A stretch of 15,457 nt of DNA from an uncultured Chlorobiales bacterium (GCA_903901395.1 CAIUQW010000031.1:1-15457); one strand, 5' to 3'; numbered from the stretch's first letter, positions 5,833 through 13,734 are shown. Numbers and translations are program-made. Notes: generated from the letters alone by a model not told the origin.

Positions 5833-8370
5833 ATGAGTGAATACCCATCCGGCCTGTCTGCCGCCGAGGTCAACGAGCGTCTCGAACGCGACGGGTGGAA
5901 CGAACTGCCATCCGCGAAAAAGCGGTCGCGCGTCACCATGCTCTTCGACGTGGTTCGCGAACCGATGTTTCTCATGCTGATCGCCTGCGGACTGATCTAC
6001 CTTCTGCTTGGCAGCCTGGAGGATGCATTGATGCTTCTCGGGTTCGTGGTAGTCATGATCATCATCGCCGTCGTGCAGGAGAGCCGGACGGAGCGCGCGC
6101 TTGAAACGCTGCGTGACCTGACCAGCCCGCGGGCGCTGGTCATTCGCGAGGGGCGGCAAGAGCGCATTGCCGGGCGCGAGGTGGTGCGCGATGACATCAT
6201 TCTGCTCGTCGAGGGAGATCGCGTGCCCGCCGATGCCGTGTTGCTCTTTTCAAGCGGCCTCAGCACCGACGAGTCGCTGCTGACCGGCGAGTCCTTCGCC
6301 GTGCGCAAGGCGGCTCGCAAGGACGATGCCGGGCCGGAGACGCCCGGTGACGAAGAGCGCTCAAGCGTCTTTTCCGGCACGCTCGTGGTCAAGGGGCGCG
6401 GCATGGCTCAGGTGGTGGAAACCGGTTCGCGCACCCGCATAGGCATGATCGGCTCGGCGCTTCGTGACGTGGAGCCGGAGGAGGGGCTGCTTCAGAAGCA
6501 GATGCGCCGTATCGTGCGGACGATCAGCCTCTACAGCGTCGCGCTCTGCGTGATCGTGGCGGTGGCTTACAGCCTCACGCGCCACGACTGGCTCAACGGC
6601 CTGCTTGCCGGACTGACGCTCGCCATGGCGACCTTGCCGGAGGAGTTTCCAATGGTGCTGCTCATCTTTCTGGCCATCGGCGCATGGCGGATTTCGCGCC
6701 ACAACGTGCTGACGCGGCGGCTGACGGCCATCGAAACCCTTGGAGCTGCGACGGTGCTTTGCGTGGACAAGACCGGTACGTTGACGGAAAACCGCATGAG
6801 CGTCCGGCGAATCTATTCGGGCGGCCAGTTTCACGACCTCGATGGCCGGGACGCGGTCTTGCCCGAAGCGGTGCATGAGACTGTCGAGTACAGCATTCTC
6901 GCCAGCCCGCCCGATCCCTTCGATCCGATGGAGAAAGCGATGCGCGAACTTGGCGAGCGGGCGCTGGCTGAAACGGAGCATCTGCATCGCGAATGGGAAC
7001 TCTTGAAGGAGTATCCCCTGTCCGAGCGGTTGCTCGCGATGTCGCACGCCTGGCGCTCGAAAACCGGCGCGGAGATGGTGATTGCCGCCAAGGGAGCGCC
7101 CGAGGCGATTGCCGATCTCTGCCATTTCGATGCCGCCCGTCTCGCCTCGCTTCAGGAGGCGGTCGAAGCGCTCGCGTCGGACGGAATGCGGGTAATCGGC
7201 GTGGCAAGGTCGCTCTCAGCAGTCGATCCGCTGCCGGAGGAACAGCACGATTACGACTTCACCTTTGTCGGCCTGCTCGGACTCGATGATCCCGTCAGAG
7301 CGGGAGTGCCTGAAGCGCTGAGGGAATGCCGGGAGGCGGGGATGCGCATGATCATGATTACTGGCGACTACCCGGCCACGGCGCGGCGCATCGGCGAGCG
7401 GATCGGGCTGCCGGAAGCGGAGCATCTCATCAGCGGCGCGGAGCTTGACCGCATGGACGAGCGCCAGCTCGACGCGCGGATCGGTTCGACCTCGATCTTC
7501 GCCAGAGTGCAGCCCGCAGCGAAGCTGCGCATCGTGCAGGCGCTGAAAAAACACAGCGAAGTGGTGGCCATGACCGGTGACGGCGTCAACGACGCCCCCG
7601 CGCTCAAGGCGGCGCACATCGGCATCGCCATGGGAGCGCGAGGCACCGACGTGGCGCGCGAGGCCGCGTCGCTCGTGCTTGTGGACGATCACTTCGACTC
7701 GATTGTCCGCGCGGTCAGAATGGGCCGCCGCATTTACGACAACCTGCAAAAGGCGATAGCCTTCATCCTCTCGGTGCATCTGCCGATTGCCGGCATGTCG
7801 CTGATTCCGGCGCTCCTGCACTGGCCGCTGGCTCTGTTGCCCGCGCACATCCTCTTTCTGGAGCTGATTATCGACCCGTCTTGCAGCATCGTTTTCGAGA
7901 TGGAGCGCGAAGAGGCGTCGATCATGAAGCGCCCGCCGCGTCGGCTCGACGAAGCGCTGCTCGGCCCGAAAGTGCTTGTCCGCTCGCTTGCGCAGGGCAT
8001 CTCGATTTTTCTCGCCGTGCTCGCCGTCTACGCGCTGATGATCCTGAACGGCTACGGTGAGGGAGAATCGCGCATGATCGCCTTCACCGGCATCGTTATC
8101 GGCAATCTCGGTCTCATCTTCTCCAACCGCTCATGGAACGAGAGCATGTTCCGCTCGATGCGGACGCCAAACAAGGCGCTCTGGTGGGTCACCGGCGGGA
8201 CGCTCTTTTTTCTCGGCATCGTGATTGACGTGCCGTTCATGCGCGAACTTTTCAGATTCGCCATGCCGGAATGGCATCATCTTCTGCCGATGCTCTTCCT
8301 CTCGACAATCTGCTTCATCCTGCCCGACATCGTCAAGCGCCCGCTCTTTCGATCTTTTTTACCGGGATAA
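5833..8370 (+). CDS. P-type cation-transporting ATPase (P2-like, Ca2+-ATPase related)
   Basis: Inner-membrane pump moving a cation at the expense of ATP. All core motifs are present: actuator TGES (151-154), phosphorylation loop DKTGT with Asp312, nucleotide-binding KGAPE (420-424), TGD (510-512) and hinge TGDGVNDAP (581-589). Hydrophobic segments lie near residues 45-60, 66-82, 232-248 and 255-285. Six follow towards the C terminus, making the ten-helix P2 plan in 845 residues. The ion-site helix 4 reads PEEFP (269-273) instead of the PEGLP of Ca2+ pumps. Helix 6 has ELIIDPSCS (677-685) where SERCA has NLVTD. No N-terminal metal-binding domain (CxxC) exists, arguing against a Cu/Zn/Cd pump. 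It is preceded by a terminator and faces the minus-strand operon. The transported ion is not decidable; Ca2+, Mn2+ or a monovalent cation are all possible. Confidence 0.92.
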   Translation: MSEYPSGLSAAEVNERLERDGWNELPSAKKRSRVTMLFDVVREPMFLMLIACGLIYLLLGSLEDALMLLGFVVVMIIIAVVQESRTERALETLRDLTSPRALVIREGRQERIAGREVVRDDIILLVEGDRVPADAVLLFSSGLSTDESLLTGESFAVRKAARKDDAGPETPGDEERSSVFSGTLVVKGRGMAQVVETGSRTRIGMIGSALRDVEPEEGLLQKQMRRIVRTISLYSVALCVIVAVAYSLTRHDWLNGLLAGLTLAMATLPEEFPMVLLIFLAIGAWRISRHNVLTRRLTAIETLGAATVLCVDKTGTLTENRMSVRRIYSGGQFHDLDGRDAVLPEAVHETVEYSILASPPDPFDPMEKAMRELGERALAETEHLHREWELLKEYPLSERLLAMSHAWRSKTGAEMVIAAKGAPEAIADLCHFDAARLASLQEAVEALASDGMRVIGVARSLSAVDPLPEEQHDYDFTFVGLLGLDDPVRAGVPEALRECREAGMRMIMITGDYPATARRIGERIGLPEAEHLISGAELDRMDERQLDARIGSTSIFARVQPAAKLRIVQALKKHSEVVAMTGDGVNDAPALKAAHIGIAMGARGTDVAREAASLVLVDDHFDSIVRAVRMGRRIYDNLQKAIAFILSVHLPIAGMSLIPALLHWPLALLPAHILFLELIIDPSCSIVFEMEREEASIMKRPPRRLDEALLGPKVLVRSLAQGISIFLAVLAVYALMILNGYGEGESRMIAFTGIVIGNLGLIFSNRSWNESMFRSMRTPNKALWWVTGGTLFFLGIVIDVPFMRELFRFAMPEWHHLLPMLFLSTICFILPDIVKRPLFRSFLPG

Positions 8371-8412
8371 CGGCGTAACCAGGTCATGCCTGGGAAAGGA
8401 TCGTTCGTTGCA

Positions 8413-9426
8413 TCAGCGAAGTATTCCCGCGAGAATCTCCGCGATTCGTTCATGACCTCGCACATTGAGATGGTCATCGACATCGTAATAGTCTTTTACG
8501 CCGAGGTGCAAATCCACGAATCGAAGATTCTTTTCGGTCGATCTGCTGGTGACTTCGGCGAAATTCTTGAACTTTCTGCCGTACTTGTTCGAGTAAATCA
8601 CGATGACCTGTTTGCTCTTCAGCCAGGGAAAGAGTGTGAACACTTTTTTCATCGCGACGTAATCCCTCTCGAAATCGTATGATTTGTCGTATGGAGTGAA
8701 CAGAGCGACCACCGATTGAACCGGCAGGGTGAAGGTTCCTTCGAGCCAGACATTCATTTTCTGGAGCATGCCCGCCATCACATCCGGCTTGCCGTTCGAG
8801 CCGAACATCGCGTTGAATTTCTCGGGACGCGCCGGGCTTCGATCAACGAGCTTTGCCTCGTTTTCCTCCAGATCGTTTTCACAGTACTGGATGACGACGG
8901 TGTCGATTCGGTCGGTCAGCCCCGATTTTTGCAGGCTGAGCAGCTCCCGGTAGGTGCCGTAGCTCGACACGCCGAGGTTGTAGACGCGCCGGTCGAGCTT
9001 CTTTTCCAGCCGCGCGGCAAAGGTTTCGGAATCATTGACGCCATAACCCATCGCGTGCGAATCTCCGAGCACGGCGATTCCTGGCCGGTTGTTGCTGATC
9101 GCGCTGCCGCTGATGCGCCCTTCCGGCCCAAAGGTGAGAAAGGTTTTGTATTCGAGGTTATTGAAGGCGAACCGGCCATATTTCGGTTTGTAAAGCAAAT
9201 CTTTGTCGAACTCCATCCGCTCGCGTTTGCTTTGATAGACATCCCGCCATCCTTTATGATAGAGATAGCGCTGATAGGTTTTGAGGACAAAGTCTGAATG
9301 CGGCACGCCACGCTGAATCTCGATCATGCTGAAGGTCAAGAGCGATAGCGAGACGGTGACGTAAAAAATGACAAAAATAAAGAGAAAGGCGGCAAACCTG
9401 ACGCCCCTGTTTTCAGTCGAGCTCAT
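8413..9426 (-). CDS. Membrane-anchored SGNH/GDSL-type hydrolase of the carbamoyltransferase operon
   Basis: Last gene of the minus-strand operon. Residues 11-35 form one transmembrane anchor with a short basic cytoplasmic N terminus, placing the catalytic domain outside the inner membrane. Catalytic blocks of the SGNH fold are visible: GDSHAMG with nucleophile Ser123, NLGVSSYGT (150-158) supplying the glycine, ENDLEEN (183-189) the Asn, and DVDDHLN with His319. Such proteins remove or transfer acyl groups on glycans. At 337 residues it is normal for the class. Its ATG lies inside the carbamoyltransferase gene, overlapping the latter's end by 14 nt. This implies translational coupling and a shared substrate. 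Its substrate is unknown; O-acyl transfer or de-acylation of the carbamoylated molecule is an inference. Confidence 0.85.
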   Translation of the reverse strand: MSSTENRGVRFAAFLFIFVIFYVTVSLSLLTFSMIEIQRGVPHSDFVLKTYQRYLYHKGWRDVYQSKRERMEFDKDLLYKPKYGRFAFNNLEYKTFLTFGPEGRISGSAISNNRPGIAVLGDSHAMGYGVNDSETFAARLEKKLDRRVYNLGVSSYGTYRELLSLQKSGLTDRIDTVVIQYCENDLEENEAKLVDRSPARPEKFNAMFGSNGKPDVMAGMLQKMNVWLEGTFTLPVQSVVALFTPYDKSYDFERDYVAMKKVFTLFPWLKSKQVIVIYSNKYGRKFKNFAEVTSRSTEKNLRFVDLHLGVKDYYDVDDHLNVRGHERIAEILAGILR

Positions 9427-11248
9427 AGGCGTTTTTGTAATCCCTGATTAGCTTTGAATCCTGATCCTCCTTTCTGAGCAGGCAGTTGCCGACCACGAGC
9501 AGCTCGATCTCCGTGCCCATCAGACAGTGAAAGGCATCTTCCGGCGTGCAGACAATTGGCTCGCCCCGGACGTTGAACGAGGTGTTGACGAGCACCGGGC
9601 AGCCGGTCAGCTCTCCGAAACGCGAGATCAGGCGATGGTACTTCGGGTTCGTTTCGCGATGAACGGTCTGCACGCGCGCCGAATAATCGACATGGGTGAC
9701 CGCCGGAATCTCCGAGCGGGGCACATTGAGCTTCTCGATGCCGAAAAGTTTCTGCTCCGCGTCGCTCATCGGGCGCTGCTTCGCTTCGGCCACGTCGGCG
9801 ACCAGCAGCATGTATGGGCTGTCATTGTCGAGCTGGAACCACTCCGCGACCTCTTCACGTAACACGCTCGGCGCGAATGGGCGGAACGATTCGCGGTATT
9901 TGACCTTGAGATTCAGCTGTTTCTGAACCGAAGGCGAGCGTGGATCGGCGAGGATCGAGCGTGCGCCGAGCGCCCTCGGGCCGAACTCCATGCGCCCCTG
10001 GTGCCATCCGACCGCCTTGCCTTCAGCCAGTGCCCGCGCGGTGATCTCGATCATCTCATCCTCCGGCGCCGTGGTGAACTTCGCCCCCGCGCGGCGCAAC
10101 CGCTCTTCGATGTCGGCCTGGGTGAACTCGGGGCCGAGATAGGAGCCTTTCATGCTGTCGGACGCCCTGACCGTTCGCGGTCTGTCGAACATCATGTGGC
10201 AGACGCCGAGCGCCGCGCCAAGAGCGCCGCCAGCATCGCCCGCCGCGGGCTGAATCCAGATGCGGTCGAAAATCTTTTTTCTCAGCAGTTTGCCGTTGGC
10301 CACGCAGTTCAGGGCCACGCCGCCAGCGAGGCAGAGGTTTTTCTGGCCCGTGTATTTGCGCAATCCGCTGGCGAGTTTCAGCACCACCTCCTCGGTCACC
10401 TCCTGAATCGAAGCGGCCAGATCCATTTCACGCTGGGTGAGCGTGCTTTCGGATTTGCGGGGCGGCCCGCCAAAGAGCCTGTCGAAGCGCTCGCTCGTCA
10501 TGGTCAGGCCGGTGCAGTAGTTGAAGTAGCTCATATCGAGGTGAAACGAGCCATCTTCGCGGATGTCGATCAGGTGCTTCCTGATTATATCCGCGTATTT
10601 CGGATCGCCATACGGGGCAAGCCCCATCACCTTGTATTCGCCGGAATTGACCTTGAAGCCGGTGTAATAGGTAAAAGCGGAGTAGAGCAGGCCGAGGGAG
10701 TGCGGGAAATGAATCTCCTTGTGCATCTGAAGCTGGTTCCCCTTGCCGATGGCCATCGAGGTGGTCGTCCACTCGCCGACCCCATCCATCGTCAGAACGG
10801 CGGCCTCCTCGAACGGCGAAGGAAAGAAGGCGCTGGCGGCATGGCTGAGGTGGTGTTCGGAGAAAAGCAACCGCTCCTGCCAGTCGATCTTCTTGCCGAA
10901 ATGGAGCTTGAGCGCATCGGTGATCACCTTTTTCTGGAAAAGCTTCTCCTTCAGCCAGACCGGCAGAGAGGTCGCGAAACTTTTGAAACCCTTCGGCGCG
11001 AAGGCCAGATAGGTTTCAAACAACCGGTCGAACTTGATGAACGGCTTGTCGTAAAAGACGAAATAATCGACCTCCTCGGCACGCAAGCCACCTTCACGCA
11101 GGCAGTAGTTAACGGCGTTGACCGGAAACTCCTGATCGTGCTTTTTGCGCGTGAAACGCTCCTCCTGCGCCGCGGCCACGATTTCGCCATCGATGACCAG
11201 GCAGGCCGCCGAGTCGTGGTAATAGGCCGATAAACCGACGATTTTCAT
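9413..11248 (-). CDS. O-carbamoyltransferase, NodU/CmcH (SxtI-like) family
   Basis: Cytoplasmic enzyme transferring carbamoyl from carbamoyl phosphate, via carbamoyl-AMP, to a hydroxyl of a sugar or small molecule. Seen: N-terminal Kae1-like ASKHA domain beginning MKIVGLSAYYHDSAA (HDSAA at 11-15) and the metal/nucleotide-binding block EHHLSHAASAFF (131-142). LTMDGVGEW (152-160) follows, and GGVALNCVANGKL is the second ASKHA glycine-rich loop. The C-terminal carbamoyl-phosphate domain contains MEFGPRALGARSILADPR, SFRPFAPSVL and VNTSFNVRGEPIVCTPEDAF. Its 611 residues are full length for the family and no key block looks damaged. The ATG lies 3 nt after the DUF5989 stop. Relatives act in Nod-factor, cephamycin and saxitoxin biosynthesis. 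Here the lack of toxin genes and the envelope-type partners point to a surface glycan, as inference. Confidence 0.95.
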   Translation of the reverse strand: MKIVGLSAYYHDSAACLVIDGEIVAAAQEERFTRKKHDQEFPVNAVNYCLREGGLRAEEVDYFVFYDKPFIKFDRLFETYLAFAPKGFKSFATSLPVWLKEKLFQKKVITDALKLHFGKKIDWQERLLFSEHHLSHAASAFFPSPFEEAAVLTMDGVGEWTTTSMAIGKGNQLQMHKEIHFPHSLGLLYSAFTYYTGFKVNSGEYKVMGLAPYGDPKYADIIRKHLIDIREDGSFHLDMSYFNYCTGLTMTSERFDRLFGGPPRKSESTLTQREMDLAASIQEVTEEVVLKLASGLRKYTGQKNLCLAGGVALNCVANGKLLRKKIFDRIWIQPAAGDAGGALGAALGVCHMMFDRPRTVRASDSMKGSYLGPEFTQADIEERLRRAGAKFTTAPEDEMIEITARALAEGKAVGWHQGRMEFGPRALGARSILADPRSPSVQKQLNLKVKYRESFRPFAPSVLREEVAEWFQLDNDSPYMLLVADVAEAKQRPMSDAEQKLFGIEKLNVPRSEIPAVTHVDYSARVQTVHRETNPKYHRLISRFGELTGCPVLVNTSFNVRGEPIVCTPEDAFHCLMGTEIELLVVGNCLLRKEDQDSKLIRDYKNAYELD

Positions 11249-11251
11249 CGC

Positions 11252-11404
11252 TCAGAACAGCGTATAGATGAACGGCGCGATGATCGATCCCTGAGAAACG
11301 ATGAGCAGCGTTCCAATGAGCAGAAGAATGACAATGATCGGCACCAGCCAGAGTTTCTTGCGCGAGCTCAGAAAGCTCCAGAATTCAGAGACGAATGAAG
11401 CCAT
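11252..11404 (-). CDS. DUF5989-family small membrane protein (50 aa)
   Basis: A short gene read directly from the minus strand. The ATG is at 11404-11402 and the TGA at 11254-11252. The product opens MASFVSEFWSFLSSRKKLWL, then has one long hydrophobic segment (VPIIVILLLIGTLLIV, about residues 21-36), and ends SQGSIIAPFIYTLF. This layout matches DUF5989: an amphipathic N terminus with RKK(L/F)WL, a single helix and a G-S-x-x-A-P-F-I-Y-T-L-F tail. Such peptides are commonly encoded beside SxtJ and NodU-type carbamoyltransferases and occupy the position of sxtK. Spacing is 7 nt after sxtJ and 3 nt before the carbamoyltransferase. Its role is unknown; a membrane scaffold or regulatory subunit is plausible. 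Confidence 0.88.
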   Translation of the reverse strand: MASFVSEFWSFLSSRKKLWLVPIIVILLLIGTLLIVSQGSIIAPFIYTLF

Positions 11405-11411
11405 GATGCGT

Positions 11412-11822
11412 TCAGAATTGATGTTTGAAGGAGTCCGCGGCAGGCCCGGGCGGCGTGCGTTCGATCCAGTGCGACGCGCCCGGGTTTCGCTTCAGGCGAA
11501 GTTCATCACGCCCGAAGAGGCGGGTGATGACGGCAACCGGGGTGAGAACAACGAAAAAAATGATGCCGAGCACCACGGGGCTGACGATTTTGCCGAGCAA
11601 CTGGCCGAGATGGTACCACGCTTTGTTCAGCGGCGCAAGACGGGCGGGCGCGAAGAGCGTCAAAAGGCCGATTACCAGAGCGCCCGCAAGCCATGCGATG
11701 CATACGATCAGCGCTGCATGTTTATAGTAGTTGAGCGCGCTTTCACCCAAAAAAACGGCGGTGAAAAGCAGACCGAAACTTCGTTCGGACGGTAATTTCT
11801 CAGGCTGGGGGGAATTCAGCAT
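11412..11822 (-). CDS. SxtJ-family membrane protein
   Basis: First gene of the carbamoyltransferase operon; 136 residues from the ATG at 11822. A TTG one codon upstream is possible but less likely. There are three to four hydrophobic segments: FGLLFTAVFLGESAL, the pair AALIVCIAWLAGALVIGLLT, and VSPVVLGIIFFVVLTPVAVI. The region LNKAWYHLGQLLGKIVSPVV, then LGIIFFVVLTP, and the following RLFGRDELRLKR with a terminal SHWIERTPP are hallmarks of the SxtJ family. That family is named from saxitoxin clusters but is widespread next to NodU-like carbamoyltransferases. Its biochemical role is not established. It may anchor the carbamoyltransferase to the membrane or present its lipid-linked substrate (inference). 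No clear Shine-Dalgarno is seen. Confidence 0.87.
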   Translation of the reverse strand: MLNSPQPEKLPSERSFGLLFTAVFLGESALNYYKHAALIVCIAWLAGALVIGLLTLFAPARLAPLNKAWYHLGQLLGKIVSPVVLGIIFFVVLTPVAVITRLFGRDELRLKRNPGASHWIERTPPGPAADSFKHQF

Positions 11823-11932
11823 CAAAGGTTATTACATTAAACGGGTGGCAAGGCGTTACGAAACAGATGGCGGCTTTGAAAAGCGCGTACTGTTGAAGGT
11901 TAGCTGCAAAATTTACTGAAATTGTTTGTGAT

Positions 11933-11962
11933 TTTATAGAACACGAAAGAAATTGGTGGCAG
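11933..11962 (-). promoter_or_regulatory. Weak candidate promoter for the sxtJ-carbamoyltransferase operon
   Basis: On the minus strand CTGCCA (11962-11957) and TATAAA (11938-11933) are 18 nt apart, about 110 nt upstream of the sxtJ ATG. The -10 is good, the -35 poor. The -35 overlaps a dyad at 11958-11983, so it could be regulated. By-eye call only. Confidence 0.25.
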
Positions 11963-11983
11963 ATTATTCAGGTAATATCTGCC
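11958..11983. repeat. Inverted repeat in the sxtJ/murB divergent region
   Basis: GGCAGAT (11958-11964) is the exact reverse complement of ATCTGCC (11977-11983). The pairing extends inward as ATT/AAT with one bulged T, leaving a 5-nt centre CAGGT. It lies between two divergent genes and could be an operator or an RNA hairpin. Neither is demonstrated. Confidence 0.4.
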
Positions 11984-12040
11984 GATCAAATCGATGACCA
12001 CCTTTTTCGAGTACTCTGGAATTTCATTGATTCACCCTTT

Positions 12041-13633
12041 ATGATCGAACCGATCTTCTCCTGTCCATGCGATGAGCGCGTGCCGCTGTCAACCGTCGGC
12101 TATTACGCCATCGGCGGGGAGGCTCGCTGGGTTGTGCATCCGCGCAGCGTGGCGGAACTCGCCTCGGCGCTGGACCGTTGTCGCCAGCTCGGTCTGCCGG
12201 TGATTATCGCCGGGAAGGGGAGCAACATGCTCTTTTCGGACGAGGAGTTTCCCGGCGCGGTGATCGTGCTCGACGCGATGAATCGCCTGTTTTGCGTCTC
12301 CGATAGCCTGTTTTTCTGCGAGGCGGGGGTTGAGAATACCGACGCGGCGTTTGCGATTCAGCAGGAGGGGCGGAGCGGCGGCGAGTGGCTCTATCGCCTG
12401 CCGGGCACCATCGGCGCGACGGTGCGCATGAACGGCCGCTGCTACGGGCGCGAGATTTCCGCCGTGACGAAGAGCGTCGTGACGGTCGGGCTTGACGGAA
12501 CAGTTCGCTGGCGAAGAGCCGAAGAGGTGTTCCTCGGCTACAAGGAGACCAGCCTGATGCGAAGCCCGGAAATCGTTGTCGGCGCGATGCTCGAATTCCC
12601 GAAGGAGGACGATCCCGAAGCCATCGAAGCGCGGATGCGCGAGTACGGTGACGACCGCGACGCCAAGCATCAGTTCGACTTTCCGAGCTGCGGCTCGACC
12701 TTCAAGAACAGCTACGAGGCGGGCCGCCCGAGCGGGCAGATTTTCGACGCCCTCGGCTTCCGGGGCCGCCGCGAGGGCGGGGCACAGGTGAGCGACCATC
12801 ACGCCAACTTCATCTTCAACACCGGCGGCGCGCGAGCCGTCGATGTCCTGAAGCTCTGCGCCGCCATGCGCACCGGAGCGCGAGAACAAGCAGGCGCGGC
12901 GCTGGAACTCGAACTCCAGTGCGCCGGACTTTTTGAGACCGCGCTGCTCGACGCATGCGGCATCGCCTCGACCCCTGAACCAACGCGCCCAGGCTACGGC
13001 TGGGCGGGCCTGTTGCGCTTCCCGGAAGCCTCGGACGCCGCTTTTCCGCGCACGCTGCTGCAAGGCCCGGCGTTCGACTACTTCTGCCGCAACACCGCGT
13101 TTCCGGCGGGAATCACCGTCGAAGTCGAACAGCTCGTATCGCTCGACGAAGCCCGCAATTCGCCGGAGCAACCTTTCATCCGCTGGACAACGCACGACGA
13201 ATCGGCACGCGCTTTTTCACTCCGCCCCGACGCCCCCGCCGGAGCATTTGTCGATCATCTCTGGGAATCGAGCGTCTCGGAACTCTTCATCGGCCACGGT
13301 GGTGGAAATGGTGAGTACCTCGAATTCGAAATAACGCCCGAAACCCACTGGCTCGCCATCCGCTTCAACGCCCCCCGCCAGCGCTCCGCCGGTCACGAAA
13401 CCCCATCGGAAGCGCCCTGGCGCGGCCACGTAACGCGATTCGCCGATGACACCGGTTTCGGAATGGAGTTTTCATACGCCCTGCTGGAACCGTTCATCCA
13501 CGAAGATGTCCTGACATTGCAATGCTGCATCAGCCTCGGCGATGAACGCTACGGTTTATTTCCGTGGTGGCAAGCCGAAGGAGCGCCGGACTTCCACCAG
13601 CCCGCGAGATTTTGCGTGGTGAGGTTGGGGTGA
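12041..13633 (+). CDS. murB: MurB-like UDP-N-acetylmuramate dehydrogenase fused to a C-terminal carbohydrate-binding (DOMON-like) domain
   Basis: MurB reduces UDP-GlcNAc-enolpyruvate to UDP-MurNAc with FAD and NADPH in peptidoglycan synthesis. Residues 1-297 match MurB: FAD-binding STVGYYAIGGEA (17-28), IIAGKGSNMLFSD (55-67), LPGTIGATVRMNG (120-132), CGSTFKN with the proton-donor Ser219, GGAQVSDHHANFIFN (246-260), and LELELQ carrying the putative catalytic Glu291. Residues about 300-530 are extra, against a usual total of about 300. They look like a beta-sandwich related to family-9 carbohydrate-binding/DOMON domains (HLWESSVSELFIGHGGGNGE, then YLEFEITP; RFADDTGFGMEFSYAL). Odd points: YKETS (167-171) stands where MurB has YRxS, IGA replaces IGG, and MNGRCYG replaces MNAGAYG. 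No peptidoglycan neighbour is present. Either the main MurB of this lineage or a divergent paralogue; the symbol rests on family only. Confidence 0.8.
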   Translation: MIEPIFSCPCDERVPLSTVGYYAIGGEARWVVHPRSVAELASALDRCRQLGLPVIIAGKGSNMLFSDEEFPGAVIVLDAMNRLFCVSDSLFFCEAGVENTDAAFAIQQEGRSGGEWLYRLPGTIGATVRMNGRCYGREISAVTKSVVTVGLDGTVRWRRAEEVFLGYKETSLMRSPEIVVGAMLEFPKEDDPEAIEARMREYGDDRDAKHQFDFPSCGSTFKNSYEAGRPSGQIFDALGFRGRREGGAQVSDHHANFIFNTGGARAVDVLKLCAAMRTGAREQAGAALELELQCAGLFETALLDACGIASTPEPTRPGYGWAGLLRFPEASDAAFPRTLLQGPAFDYFCRNTAFPAGITVEVEQLVSLDEARNSPEQPFIRWTTHDESARAFSLRPDAPAGAFVDHLWESSVSELFIGHGGGNGEYLEFEITPETHWLAIRFNAPRQRSAGHETPSEAPWRGHVTRFADDTGFGMEFSYALLEPFIHEDVLTLQCCISLGDERYGLFPWWQAEGAPDFHQPARFCVVRLG

Positions 13634-13641
13634 CGCGGGTT

Positions 13642-13680
13642 ATGGACAGAGACGACAGGTATGGACGGAGATGGACAATG
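13642..13680 (+). repeat. ATGGAC-type imperfect tandem repeat after murB
   Basis: ATGGAC occurs at 13642, 13661 and 13671, with a degenerate CGAC unit at 13653, giving a GAC every 9-10 nt. It resembles the 9-nt GGAC array at 5628-5663 in motif and placement just after a stop codon. Confidence 0.45.
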
Positions 13681-13734
13681 TGATATGTTTTGGAATTGTT
13701 TGGATGGCAAGCTGAATAATAAAAACCAAAGATT

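Noticed and set aside
8379..8393. Small hairpin CCAGG-TCATG-CCTGG between the convergent ATPase and SGNH genes
   Set aside because: Only a 5-bp stem with no T run on either side, so it cannot be supported as a terminator.
10001..11233. Long plus-strand frame (410 codons) opposite the carbamoyltransferase
   Set aside because: The minus strand carries all conserved carbamoyltransferase motifs without a break; the plus frame has no recognisable domain.
12089..13195. Minus-strand frame of 368 codons opposite murB
   Set aside because: Shadow frame: murB motifs are intact on the plus strand and the antisense product is compositionally biased.
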